Assembly (NCBI RefSeq): GCF_000263855.1
Contig: NZ_AJWX01000019.1
Span: forward strand, 1-64,000
Direction of reading: 5' to 3'
Source: Pseudomonas sp. M47T1
GTDB lineage: Bacteria > Pseudomonadota > Gammaproteobacteria > Pseudomonadales > Pseudomonadaceae
Length of the DNA stretch: 64,000 nt
In this document: positions 43,913 through 54,563 of the stretch, in pieces
Layout of the letters: each line of letters opens with the position of its first letter
How positions within the stretch are numbered: the stretch's first letter is position 1
The notes under the pieces: generated by a model
What the model was told of the DNA's origin: nothing
What the model saw: only the letters and a program-made list of their open reading frames with translations
The model's database searches: none
Position numbers and translations under genes: made by a program

Positions 43913-44688
43913 TAACCAATGTCTCTCGCATCGAACAGGTAGCCTTCGCCACGCACGGTCTTGATCAGTTGCGGTGCCTTGGGGTCATCGCCCAGCTTCT
44001 GGCGCAGGCGCGACACCAGCAGGTCGATGCTGCGATCAAACGCTTCGATGGAGCGGCCGCGGGCGGCGTCCAGTAATTGTTCGCGGCTGAGCACGCGGCG
44101 CGGGCGCTCCAGGAATACCCACAGCAGGCGGAATTCAGCGTTGGACAGCGGCACCACCAGGCCATCGGACGAGATCAGCTGGCGCAGCACGCTGTTCAGG
44201 CGCCAGTTGTCGAAACGCACATTGGCACGCTGTTCGGTGCGGTCATCGCGCACCCGACGCAGTATGGTCTGGATGCGCGCCACCAGCTCGCGTGGCTCGA
44301 ATGGCTTGGCCATGTAGTCATCGGCACCCAGTTCCAGGCCGATGATGCGGTCGGTGGGCTCGCAACGCGCGGTCAGCATCAGGATAGGGATGTCGGATTC
44401 GGCGCGCAGCCAGCGGCACAGCGACAGGCCGTCTTCACCCGGCAGCATCAGGTCCAGGACCACCACGTCGAAGTTCTCTTCCAGCAGCGCCTGGCGCATG
44501 CCTTCCCCGTCGCTGACGCCCAGTGCCAGGATGCCGAAACGGGCCAGGTAGTCGATCAGCAGTTCGCGAATCGGTACGTCGTCATCCACGATCAGGGCAC
44601 GGGTATTCCAGCGTTTGTCATCGTCGCCGACGAGGTTCTTGCTGGCATCGCTGAGGGGGAGCGGGGTGTTCTGCATGCTTGCGTTCAT
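43912..44688 (-). CDS. OmpR-family response regulator
   Basis: 258 residues. A leader of about 30 residues precedes the receiver domain (LIVDDDVPIRELLIDYLARF; phospho-Asp in VVVLDLMLPGEDG; switch Thr in LMLTARCE; Lys in YMAKPFEP). A winged-helix domain ends the protein (LSNAEFRLLWVFLERPRRVL, DRSIDLLVSRLRQKLGDDPK). It is close to OmpR in layout and is cotranscribed with the kinase. A TGTATC-N6-GATACA dyad 146 bp upstream (44834-44851) is a possible binding site. An internal start at residue 5 is also possible. Confidence 0.9.
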   Translation of the reverse strand: MNASMQNTPLPLSDASKNLVGDDDKRWNTRALIVDDDVPIRELLIDYLARFGILALGVSDGEGMRQALLEENFDVVVLDLMLPGEDGLSLCRWLRAESDIPILMLTARCEPTDRIIGLELGADDYMAKPFEPRELVARIQTILRRVRDDRTEQRANVRFDNWRLNSVLRQLISSDGLVVPLSNAEFRLLWVFLERPRRVLSREQLLDAARGRSIEAFDRSIDLLVSRLRQKLGDDPKAPQLIKTVRGEGYLFDARDIG

Positions 44689-44833
44689 CTGCCTGGTATT
44701 GCTGCCAGCCGCGGCGTCGGGGCCGCGTCGTTACCGTCAAGGGTAAGCGTTCGCCCGGCGGGCTGGTAGTCATGTTCGGATTGGGAGCGGCGAGCGAGGG
44801 TCACTCCCAGGCATGTCGCTGGCATGTCGTCTA

Positions 44834-44851
44834 TGTATCAATCTCGATACA
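44834..44851. promoter_or_regulatory. Perfect dyad TGTATC-N6-GATACA
   Basis: Exact 6-bp arms with a 6-base spacer in the 420-bp region between the response regulator (minus) and kdpF (plus). The region also has AT-rich tracts (44855-44940) and a compound repeat (44991-45090). The dyad could serve either direction; no known regulator is identified. Confidence 0.4.
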
Positions 44852-44990
44852 ATTGGCTACATTTTTCCCGTATCGGTCTGACGATGGCTCTACATCGGCA
44901 TTCTTTACGAAAACTTTATACCTGTATTCCCCCTTCCGTCTCGTTCCTTTACGCCCTTGTTTCCGACAATACCGACCAGTGGAGTCTGGC

Positions 44991-45090
44991 TATTGCGATA
45001 GCCGCTGCCGCCAGGCTGCGCTGGCCCCTGTGCTCACTATAGATCTTCAGCGAGGCACAGGGCCTGCGCAGCCTGCGGCAGCGGCTACAC
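44991..45090. repeat. Compound GCTGCCG/CGGCAGC repeat
   Basis: ATTGCGATAGCCGCTGCCG on the left and CGCAGCCTGCGGCAGCGGCT on the right form the outer stem; CAGGCTGCGCTGGCCCCTGT and ACAGGGCCTGCGCAGCCTG form an inner one. AGATCTTCA in the loop is shared with 37797-37890. It ends 18 bases before kdpF, so it lies in the kdp leader. Confidence 0.7.
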
Positions 45091-45108
45091 ATCACCGAGG
45101 AGAAAGGC

Positions 45109-45198
45109 ATGAACGTTCTGGACGGGGTGGCACTGCTGCTGGCAGCAGGCCTGTTTGTGTATCTCACCGTGGCGCTGTTACGCGCCGATCGCAACTAG
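45109..45198 (+). CDS. kdpF: Potassium-transporting ATPase small subunit KdpF
   Basis: 29 residues: MNVLDGVALLLAAGLFVYLT then VALLRADRN. A single transmembrane helix of this kind directly before kdpA is diagnostic of KdpF, which stabilises the KdpFABC complex. GAGGAGAAAGG is a strong ribosome site. The kdpA ATG follows 8 bp later. Confidence 0.92.
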   Translation: MNVLDGVALLLAAGLFVYLTVALLRADRN

Positions 45199-45206
45199 GA
45201 GCGGCC

Positions 45207-46901
45207 ATGCACAGCTATGACTACGGGGTGATCCTGGCCTTTTTCGCCCTGGTGCTGATCCCGGCACCGATGCTGGGGCGCTTCTACTACAAGGTCATGG
45301 AAGGCCAGCGTACCTGGCTCAGCCCGGTACTGGGGCCGGTGGAACGTGGTTGCTACCGCCTGGCCGGCGTGGATGCCACCCAGGAACACAGCTGGCAACG
45401 CTACACCCTGGCCTTGCTGGCCTTCAACCTGGCCGGTTTCGTGCTGCTGATGGCGGTGTTGCTGTTCCAGCAATACCTGCCTGCCAACCCGCAGCACCTG
45501 CCGGGCCTGGAATGGACCCTGGCGCTCAACACCGCCGTCAGTTTTGTCACCAATACCAACTGGCAAGCTTACAGTGGCGAGGCGTCACTGAGCTACTTCA
45601 GCCAGATGGTCGGCCTCACGGTGCAGAACTTCGTCAGCGCCGCCACCGGCCTTGCGGTGCTGGTAGCCCTGTGCCGCGGCATTGGCCGGCGCTCGGCCAA
45701 GACCCTGGGCAACTTCTGGGTCGACATGACCCGCGCCACGCTCTACGGGCTGTTGCCCCTATGCCTGGTGCTGGCGCTGGTACTGGTGTGGCAGGGCGTG
45801 CCGCAGACCTTCATGCATTACGTAGACGTGGTGACCCTGCAGGGCACCGACCAGGTCATCCCCTTGGGCCCGGCTGCCAGCCAGATTGCCATCAAGCAGT
45901 TGGGCACCAATGGCGGTGGCTTCTTCGGCGTGAACTCGGCGCACCCGTTTGAAAACCCCACGGCCTTGAGCAACCTGCTGGAGCTGGTGTCGATCATTCT
46001 GATCCCGGTGGCATTGGTGTTTACCTTCGGTCATTACGTGAAGGACATGCGCCAGAGCCGAGCAATCATCGCCTGCATGTTCGCCCTGTTCCTGATCGGC
46101 GGCAGCGTGGCCCTGTACAGCGAGTACCAGGCCAACCCAGCACTGCAAAGCCCGCTGGTGGAACAGGCGGCGCCACTGGAAGGCAAGGAAGCGCGCTTCG
46201 GCACCACGGCGTCGGTGCTGTGGGCGGTGACCACCACTGCGGCCTCCAACGGCTCGGTGAACGCCATGCACGACAGCCTCAACCCGCTGACCGGGATGAT
46301 GGCGCTGGTCAACATGATGGTCGGCGAGGTGATCTTCGGCGGCGTGGGCGCCGGTCTCTACGGCATGTTGCTCAACGTGCTGACCGCGGTGTTCCTGGCA
46401 GGCTTGATGATTGGTCGCACGCCTGAATACCTGGGCAAGAAAATCCAGGCCCTGGAAGTGAAACTGCTGGTGATCACCCTGATGGTGATGCCCATCGGCA
46501 CGCTGGTGCTGGGCGCCATCGCCGCCAGCCTGGCGGGGCCGGCTTCGGCGGTCAGCAACCCTGGGCCCCATGGGTTCAGCCAGTTGCTGTACGCCTACAC
46601 CTCGGCCACGGCCAACAACGGTTCGGCGTTTGGCGGTTTTGGTGCCAACACCGCGTTTCACAACCTGATGCTGAGCCTGAGCATGTTGATTGGCCGCTTC
46701 GGGTACATCCTGCCGATCCTGGCGCTGGCGGGCAGCCTGGCGATGAAGAAGAGCGCCCCGGTCGGCAGTAACAGCTTTCCTACCCACGGCCCGCTGTTCG
46801 TCACCCTGTTGACCGGGACCATCCTGCTGGTAGGTGGGCTGACGTTCCTGCCCACCCTGGCGCTGGGCCCGATTGCCGAACACTTGAGTCTGGGTTTCTG
46901 A
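45207..46901 (+). CDS. kdpA: Potassium-transporting ATPase subunit A
   Basis: 564 residues, a multi-pass potassium channel-like subunit. Selectivity-filter motifs of the four pseudo-repeats are visible, including NTAVSFVTNTNWQAYSG, KQLGTNGGGFFGVNSAHPFE and SATANNGSAFGGFG. It forms the K+ entry path of the high-affinity pump in the inner membrane. The ATG at 45207 (MHSYDYGVILAFFALVLIPA) follows GGAGCGGCC; the open frame reaches far upstream only because no stop intervenes. First large gene of kdpFABC-DE. Confidence 0.97.
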   Translation: MHSYDYGVILAFFALVLIPAPMLGRFYYKVMEGQRTWLSPVLGPVERGCYRLAGVDATQEHSWQRYTLALLAFNLAGFVLLMAVLLFQQYLPANPQHLPGLEWTLALNTAVSFVTNTNWQAYSGEASLSYFSQMVGLTVQNFVSAATGLAVLVALCRGIGRRSAKTLGNFWVDMTRATLYGLLPLCLVLALVLVWQGVPQTFMHYVDVVTLQGTDQVIPLGPAASQIAIKQLGTNGGGFFGVNSAHPFENPTALSNLLELVSIILIPVALVFTFGHYVKDMRQSRAIIACMFALFLIGGSVALYSEYQANPALQSPLVEQAAPLEGKEARFGTTASVLWAVTTTAASNGSVNAMHDSLNPLTGMMALVNMMVGEVIFGGVGAGLYGMLLNVLTAVFLAGLMIGRTPEYLGKKIQALEVKLLVITLMVMPIGTLVLGAIAASLAGPASAVSNPGPHGFSQLLYAYTSATANNGSAFGGFGANTAFHNLMLSLSMLIGRFGYILPILALAGSLAMKKSAPVGSNSFPTHGPLFVTLLTGTILLVGGLTFLPTLALGPIAEHLSLGF

Positions 46902-46911
46902 GGACACGACC

Positions 46912-48978
<2,067 letters not shown>

Positions 48979-48997
48979 ACCTGACGAGGAATTGATG

Positions 48998-49555
48998 ATG
49001 TCGACTTATCTGCGTCCGGCCTTGAGCCTGATGGTATTGATGACCCTGATTACCGGCGTGGCCTACCCGCTGGCCGTCACCGCCGTGGCCCAGGTGGCCT
49101 TTCCCCAGCAAGCCAACGGCAGCCTGGTGCACGACGAAACCGGCAAGGTTCGCGGTTCGAGCCTGATCGGCCAGAACTTTACCGGTGATGGCTGGTTCCA
49201 CCCACGACCTTCGGCCGGCGACTTCGCCACCGTATCCAGCAGCGCCAGCAACCTGGCGCCAAGCAACCCGGCGCTGGCCAGCCGCATCAAGGACGATGCC
49301 GCCAAGCTGTATGTGCAGGGGCAGGGGCCGGTGCCCCTGGCGCTGCTGACCACCTCGGGCAGTGGCCTGGACCCGCACCTGCCGCCGGCCGCCGCCGATT
49401 ACCAGGTGGCCCGCGTGGCCCAGGCCCGGCAGTTGCCCGGCAGCACGGTGCAGCAACTGGTGGCCGAGCACACCGAGCGTTCGCTGTTCGGGCCGCCGGT
49501 GGTCAACGTACTGGCTTTGAACATGGCGCTGGATCGGCTACCTTCGGTGCATTGA
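48998..49555 (+). CDS. kdpC: Potassium-transporting ATPase subunit C
   Basis: 185 residues with one N-terminal membrane segment (ALSLMVLMTLITGVAYPLAV) and a periplasmic domain with the family motifs GSSLIGQNF, FHPRPSAGDF, SNLAPSNPAL, TSGSGLDPHLPPAAADYQ and LVAEHTE. It stabilises the KdpA-KdpB complex. Three start codons lie in series (TTG 48992, ATG 48995, ATG 48998). The last has the best spacing to GACGAGGA. Confidence 0.95.
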   Translation: MSTYLRPALSLMVLMTLITGVAYPLAVTAVAQVAFPQQANGSLVHDETGKVRGSSLIGQNFTGDGWFHPRPSAGDFATVSSSASNLAPSNPALASRIKDDAAKLYVQGQGPVPLALLTTSGSGLDPHLPPAAADYQVARVAQARQLPGSTVQQLVAEHTERSLFGPPVVNVLALNMALDRLPSVH

Positions 49556-49651
49556 TTACGCCCCGTCCCCTGGCCTGACGGCAGTAGCCCACTCCCGCAC
49601 CATCTATGCAGTGGCTACGGGGGCTTCCTACATCCGGTTTGAGTAACTGTC

Positions 49652-52297
49652 ATGAGTGATGCGCTGCGTGCCGACGCACTGCTGGCCCAATTACCCCGGG
49701 ACGGTCGCGGCCGCCTTAAGGTGTTCCTCGGCGCCGCCCCCGGCGTGGGCAAGACCTACGCCATGCTGCAAGCCGCCCATGGGCAACTGCGCCAAGGCGT
49801 GCGCGTGGTGGCCGGGGTGGTGGAAACCCACGGCCGCGCGGAAACCGAGGCGTTGCTGGGCGGCCTGGCCCAGCAGGCGTTGGTGCGCTCCCTGTACCGT
49901 GGCGTGACGCTTGAGGAAATGGACCTGGACGGCCTGTTGCAGGCCGCGCCGCACCTGGTGCTGGTGGACGAACTGGCCCACAGCAATGCGCCGGGTAGCC
50001 GCCATGCCAAGCGTTGGCAGGACATTCAGGAACTGCTGGCCGCCGGCATCAACGTCTACACCACCGTCAATGTGCAGCACCTGGAAAGCCTCAACGACCA
50101 GGTGCTGGACATCACCGGCGTGCAGGTGCGCGAAACCCTGCCCGACTGGGTATTGCAGGAAGCCGACGAGCTGGTGCTGATTGACCTGCCCCCACGTGAG
50201 CTGCTGGAGCGCTTGCGCGATGGCAAGGTCTACGTGCCGGAGCAGGCCCGCGCGGCCATCGAGGCATTCTTCACCCAGACCAACCTCACCGCCCTGCGCG
50301 AACTGGCCATGCAGGCTGCCGCAGCCCAGGTCGACGCCGACCTGGCCCAGGGCTACCGGCGCCTGGGGCAATCGGCCCCGGCCTTGCGTGGGCGTTTGCT
50401 GGTGGGTATTGACGGCGACGCCCAGGCCGAACGCCTGGTGCGCCATGCCAGCCGGGTAGCCCAGCGCCGCCACCTGCCGTGGACCGTGGTGCACGTGGAC
50501 ACCGGCATGGTCCGCGACGAACATAGTCGCCAGCACCTGCAGAACGCCCAGCAACTGACCGAGCGCCTGGGCGGCGAGGTGGTGGTGTTGCGCGCCGGCG
50601 AGGTGGCCAGAACCCTGATCCAGCACGCCGCGGAGCGGCGTGCCAGCCTGGTGCTGGTGGGGCAGTCGCGGCCCTTGTTGCGCCGCCGCTGGCTGGGCGG
50701 CGGCCTGGGCGCGCGACTGTTGCGCGATACCCACGGCCTGGAAATCAACGTGCTCGACCGCGACCAGGCAAGGCCGGTGACACGCTCGCGCAGTCACTGG
50801 GTGTGGTTCGATTACCTGCTGGCCGTGTTCGCCACCATCGCCGCCAGCGGCCTGGCCTCGGCGGTGGCCAGCGTGCTGGCGCTGCCGAACATATCGCTGG
50901 TGTTTCTGGCCGCAGTGCTGCTGGTGGCGGTGCGCAGCAGCCTGGGGCCGGCGCTGGTGTGCGCGGCACTGTCATTTCTGGCCTACGACTTTTTGTTCAT
51001 CCCGCCTACGTTCTCGCTCACCATCTACCGGGAAGAGGACGTGCTGACCCTGATGTTCTTCCTGCTGATGGCAGCGCTCACCGGCAACCTGGCAGCACGC
51101 CAGCGGCGACAGTTGCGGGCCCTGGGCGACACCCAGGAAGAAACCGGCGAACTGCTGGACCTGTCACGCAAACTCACCGCTGCCACCGACCGCCAGGCGG
51201 TACTGAGCGCTGCTGCCCAGCACCTGGATGGCTGGCGCGAATTGCAGGTATGGGTGGTGGAGCGCGATGGCACCCTGGGTTGGAAGGATTCCGGCGGTCA
51301 CGCGGTGGCCCTCAACGACAACGAACGCGCGGCTGCCGATTGGGCCTGGCAGCACGATCAGCCGGCCGGCATGGGCACCGGCACGCTGCCGTCGGGGCGC
51401 TGGTGGTGGTCGCCGGTGTCGATGCAGGACGGCCCCCTGGCACTGCTGGGGGTACGTGAGCGTGAAGGGCGGCCGTTGAGCGCCCAGCGTCGCCGTCTGC
51501 TGGGCGCCCTCAGTCAGCCGCTGGCCCAGGCCCTGGCCCGGGCGCAACTGGCCCAGGACCTGGAAGCGGCGCGTTTGCATGGCGAGACCGAACAGCTGCG
51601 TAGCGCCTTGCTGGCATCGGTGTCTCACGACCTGCGCACGCCGCTGACGGCCATGCGCGGCAGTATCGACAGCCTGTTGGCACTGGGCGAGGCCATTCCC
51701 AAAGCCGACCGTCTGGAGTTGCTGGAAGGCACCCGTGACGAGGCCGAGCGCCTGGACCGCTATATTCAGAACCTGCTGGACATGACCCGCCTGGGCCACG
51801 GGGCATTGAAGCTGGCGCGTGACTGGGTGGCGCCGGCAGACATCATCGGCAGCGCGCTGAACCGCCTGCGCGCAGTGCTGGCGCCGCTTGAGGTGATGGT
51901 CGAGGTGGTGGAGCCGTTGCCGCTGCTCTATGTGCATGCGGCGCTGATCGAGCAGGCGCTGATCAATGTGCTGGAAAACGCCGCGCGCTTTTCCCCGCCT
52001 CACGGGCGCCTGCTGATCCGCGCTGGCGCCCTGGGCGAGGAGCTGAGTTTTTCGGTGAGTGACCAGGGCCCCGGTATTCCGGAAGCCGAGCGCGAGCAGA
52101 TCTTCGACATGTTCTACACCGCCGCCCGTGGCGATCGGGGCAGCCAGGGCACAGGTCTGGGCCTGGCGATTTGCCAGGGCATGATCGGCGCGCACGGTGG
52201 CCGCATTCTGGTGGGCGAAGGCATTGATGGCCAGGGCACCTGCATCACTCTATGCTTGCCGGTGCATACGCAACCCGGCCTGGAAAGTGAAGCCTGA
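49652..52297 (+). CDS. kdpD: Osmosensitive K+ sensor histidine kinase KdpD
   Basis: 881 residues. The N-terminal KdpD domain has Walker A FLGAAPGVGKTYAMLQAA (about 27) and LVDELAHSNAPGSRHAKRW. A universal-stress-like domain (about 245-360) follows, then four membrane segments (about 390-490, DUF4118), a GAF-like part, the His in ASVSHDLRTPLTAMRG (about 660) and ATPase motifs NVLENAARFSPPHGR and DQGPGIPEAER. It senses K+ limitation and phosphorylates KdpE. A 96-bp gap with a degenerate repeat separates it from kdpC. Confidence 0.96.
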   Translation: MSDALRADALLAQLPRDGRGRLKVFLGAAPGVGKTYAMLQAAHGQLRQGVRVVAGVVETHGRAETEALLGGLAQQALVRSLYRGVTLEEMDLDGLLQAAPHLVLVDELAHSNAPGSRHAKRWQDIQELLAAGINVYTTVNVQHLESLNDQVLDITGVQVRETLPDWVLQEADELVLIDLPPRELLERLRDGKVYVPEQARAAIEAFFTQTNLTALRELAMQAAAAQVDADLAQGYRRLGQSAPALRGRLLVGIDGDAQAERLVRHASRVAQRRHLPWTVVHVDTGMVRDEHSRQHLQNAQQLTERLGGEVVVLRAGEVARTLIQHAAERRASLVLVGQSRPLLRRRWLGGGLGARLLRDTHGLEINVLDRDQARPVTRSRSHWVWFDYLLAVFATIAASGLASAVASVLALPNISLVFLAAVLLVAVRSSLGPALVCAALSFLAYDFLFIPPTFSLTIYREEDVLTLMFFLLMAALTGNLAARQRRQLRALGDTQEETGELLDLSRKLTAATDRQAVLSAAAQHLDGWRELQVWVVERDGTLGWKDSGGHAVALNDNERAAADWAWQHDQPAGMGTGTLPSGRWWWSPVSMQDGPLALLGVREREGRPLSAQRRRLLGALSQPLAQALARAQLAQDLEAARLHGETEQLRSALLASVSHDLRTPLTAMRGSIDSLLALGEAIPKADRLELLEGTRDEAERLDRYIQNLLDMTRLGHGALKLARDWVAPADIIGSALNRLRAVLAPLEVMVEVVEPLPLLYVHAALIEQALINVLENAARFSPPHGRLLIRAGALGEELSFSVSDQGPGIPEAEREQIFDMFYTAARGDRGSQGTGLGLAICQGMIGAHGGRILVGEGIDGQGTCITLCLPVHTQPGLESEA

Positions 52298-52299
52298 AC

Positions 52300-52989
52300 A
52301 TGAGTCAAACCGCGACCCTGCTGGTGATCGATGACGAACCGCAGATCCGCAAGTTCCTGCGCATCAGCCTGGCCTCACAGGGTTACAAGGTGCTGGAAGC
52401 GGGCACTGGCAGCGAGGGCCTGAGCCAAGCCGCATTGGGCCGCCCCGACCTGGTGGTGCTGGACCTGGGCTTGCCGGACATGGACGGCCAGCAGGTGCTG
52501 CGCGAGTTGCGCGAGTGGACCCAGGTGCCGGTGCTGGTGCTGTCGGTGCGAGCCAGCGAAGCCCAGAAGGTCGAGGCGCTGGACAACGGTGCCAACGATT
52601 ATGTGACCAAGCCGTTCGGCATTCAGGAATTCCTGGCGCGGGTGCGCGCGTTGCTGCGCCAGGCTGCGGCCGGGCAAGCGCCGCAAGCTGCGGTGAGTAT
52701 CGACAACCTGGTGATTGACCTGGGCTTGCGCCGAGTGACCCTGGCCGGCGTCGAAGTGGCGCTGACCCGCAAGGAGTACGCGGTCATCGCCCAATTGGCG
52801 CGCTACCCAGGCCGGGTCATTACCCAGCAGCAACTGCTGAAGGATATCTGGGGGCCGACCCATGCCGAAGACAGCCACTACTTGCGCATCGTGGTGGGGC
52901 ACATTCGCCAAAAGCTCGACGACGACCCCACCGCACCGCGCTACATCATCACCGAACCCGGCGTGGGCTACCGCCTGCAAGCCCCGTGA
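52300..52989 (+). CDS. kdpE: KDP operon response regulator KdpE
   Basis: 229 residues. The receiver domain starts TLLVIDDEPQIRKFLRISLA, with phospho-Asp in LVVLDLGLPDMDG, Thr/Ser switch in VLVLSVRASE and Lys in YVTKPFGIQ. The winged helix contains LTRKEYAVIAQLARYPGRVI and HYLRIVVGHIRQKLDDDP. Starts 2 bp after the kdpD stop. It should activate kdpFABC from the AT-rich promoter region before 45109. Confidence 0.96.
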   Translation: MSQTATLLVIDDEPQIRKFLRISLASQGYKVLEAGTGSEGLSQAALGRPDLVVLDLGLPDMDGQQVLRELREWTQVPVLVLSVRASEAQKVEALDNGANDYVTKPFGIQEFLARVRALLRQAAAGQAPQAAVSIDNLVIDLGLRRVTLAGVEVALTRKEYAVIAQLARYPGRVITQQQLLKDIWGPTHAEDSHYLRIVVGHIRQKLDDDPTAPRYIITEPGVGYRLQAP

Positions 52990-53029
52990 CGCACAGCCTT
53001 TGGCAACTGCTACAGGCTGCGCCAGCGGT

Positions 53030-54406
53030 TTATGCGGCGCTGCGGATGCGCTTGCGCGCGCTGCGCATCAGGCGCACCAGCAGCATCGCCGCTGCGCAGG
53101 TCAGGCCCACGATCAGCCCTTGCCACAGGCCGCTGGGGCCGGCGGGGGCGCCCAGCCAGTTGGTCAGCCCCAGCAGGTAGCCCACCGGCAGGCCGATGCC
53201 CCAATACGCGAACAGGGTCAGCAGCATGGTCACGCGGGTGTCCTGGTAGCCGCGCAGGGCACCGGCGGCCGTGACCTGTATGGCGTCCGAGAACTGGAAC
53301 AGCGCCGCATACACAATCAGCATCGAGGCAATGTGCAACACCGCCGGGTCGGCGGTGTAGATCTGCGCGATGTGTTCGCGGCCCAGGAACATCAGGCTGG
53401 CCGAGAAACAGGCGTAGGCCAGGGCGCTGGCCATGCCGATGCCTGCGGCGAACCGTGCTTCGCGCGGCAGGCCCCGGCCCAGAGCCTGGCCAACGCGGAT
53501 GGTCACGGCCATGCCCAGGGAGAACGGGATCATGAACACCATGGAACTGATGCTCAGGGCAATCTGATGGCCGGCCACCACGGTGGAACCCAGGCTGCCG
53601 ATCAGCAGGGCGATGACGGCGAAGATGCTCGACTCGGCGAACACTGCAATGCCAATGGGCAGGCCGATACCCAGCAGTCGCTTGATCACCGACCATTGCG
53701 GCCACTGGAAATGGCCAAACACATTGGCGCTGCGGTACGCCGGCGCCCAGCGCACCCAGCCTGCCATGCCCAGCAGCATCATCCACATCACGCTGGCGGT
53801 GGCCCAGCCACAACCGACCCCGCCCATGGCGGGCACGCCCAGGTGGCCGTAGATGAACACGTAATTGAGCGGGATGTTCAGCGCCAGCCCGCACAGGCCC
53901 AGCACCATGCTGGGCCGGGTGCGGCCCATGCCGTCGCTGCAGCAGCGCAGCACGTGGTACAGCGCCACCGAGGGCAAGCCGGTGCCGATGCCGCGCAGGT
54001 AGCCCATGCACGGCCCGATCAGTTCCGGGTCCACCTTCATCAGGTGCAGCACCGGTTCGGCGTTGAACAGCAGCGCACTGGCGCCCACCCCGGCCGCCAG
54101 CGCCAGCCACAACGCCTGGCGCACCAGCGGGCCGATTTCTTCTGGGGTGCCGGCGCCGTGACGCTGGGCAACCTTGGGCGTGGTGGCCAGCAGGATCCCG
54201 GTCATCAGCAGGAACACCGGCACCCAGATGGAGTTGCCCAGCGCTACGGCCGCCAAGTCGCGGGGGCCGACGCGGCCAGCCATCACCGCGTCGACGAAGC
54301 CCATGGCCGTGTGCGCCAGCTGCGCGATCATGATCGGGCCTGCCAGCGCCAGCAGCGTGCGCAGTTCCAGGCGCACGCGGGCGGGGCGGGTGAGGGGAGG
54401 CGTCAT
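53030..54406 (-). CDS. MATE-family multidrug efflux protein (NorM-like)
   Basis: 458 residues with twelve membrane segments in two similar halves. The family motifs ALAGPIMIAQLAHTAMGFVD and AVMAGRVGPRDLAAVALGNS at the start and the second-half equivalents (SISSMVFMIPFSLGMAVTIR) mark a NorM/MATE pump that uses Na+ or H+ to export cationic drugs. ATG at 54406 is used; a GTG at 54424 and a TTG at 54445 lie in frame upstream and none has a strong ribosome site, so the start is uncertain by up to 13 residues. Divergent from pdxB. Confidence 0.9.
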   Translation of the reverse strand: MTPPLTRPARVRLELRTLLALAGPIMIAQLAHTAMGFVDAVMAGRVGPRDLAAVALGNSIWVPVFLLMTGILLATTPKVAQRHGAGTPEEIGPLVRQALWLALAAGVGASALLFNAEPVLHLMKVDPELIGPCMGYLRGIGTGLPSVALYHVLRCCSDGMGRTRPSMVLGLCGLALNIPLNYVFIYGHLGVPAMGGVGCGWATASVMWMMLLGMAGWVRWAPAYRSANVFGHFQWPQWSVIKRLLGIGLPIGIAVFAESSIFAVIALLIGSLGSTVVAGHQIALSISSMVFMIPFSLGMAVTIRVGQALGRGLPREARFAAGIGMASALAYACFSASLMFLGREHIAQIYTADPAVLHIASMLIVYAALFQFSDAIQVTAAGALRGYQDTRVTMLLTLFAYWGIGLPVGYLLGLTNWLGAPAGPSGLWQGLIVGLTCAAAMLLVRLMRSARKRIRSAA

Positions 54407-54563
54407 GTCGGTTGCGGCTGCGGTCACGGGGCGTAGTCCACTCAAGGGCGCGGAAAACCGCCCATTCTACGCGTTGACGCACAAGTCAGGAAACACTTGC
54501 CATATCCTTCGTGACGGCGCGCCTGCCTACGCCTAAACTGCCGCCCATAATGGGGAGCTTGCC

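Noticed and set aside
44679..45206. N-terminal extension of KdpA or a separate protein before it
   Set aside because: The frame is open only by chance; it runs through kdpF and a repeat, and KdpA starts clearly at 45207 with its own ribosome site.
49570..49622. Possible repeat unit between kdpC and kdpD
   Set aside because: GCCTGACGGCAGTAGCCCAC and GTGGCTACGGGGG resemble the other repeats only in parts, so I did not list it as a separate element.
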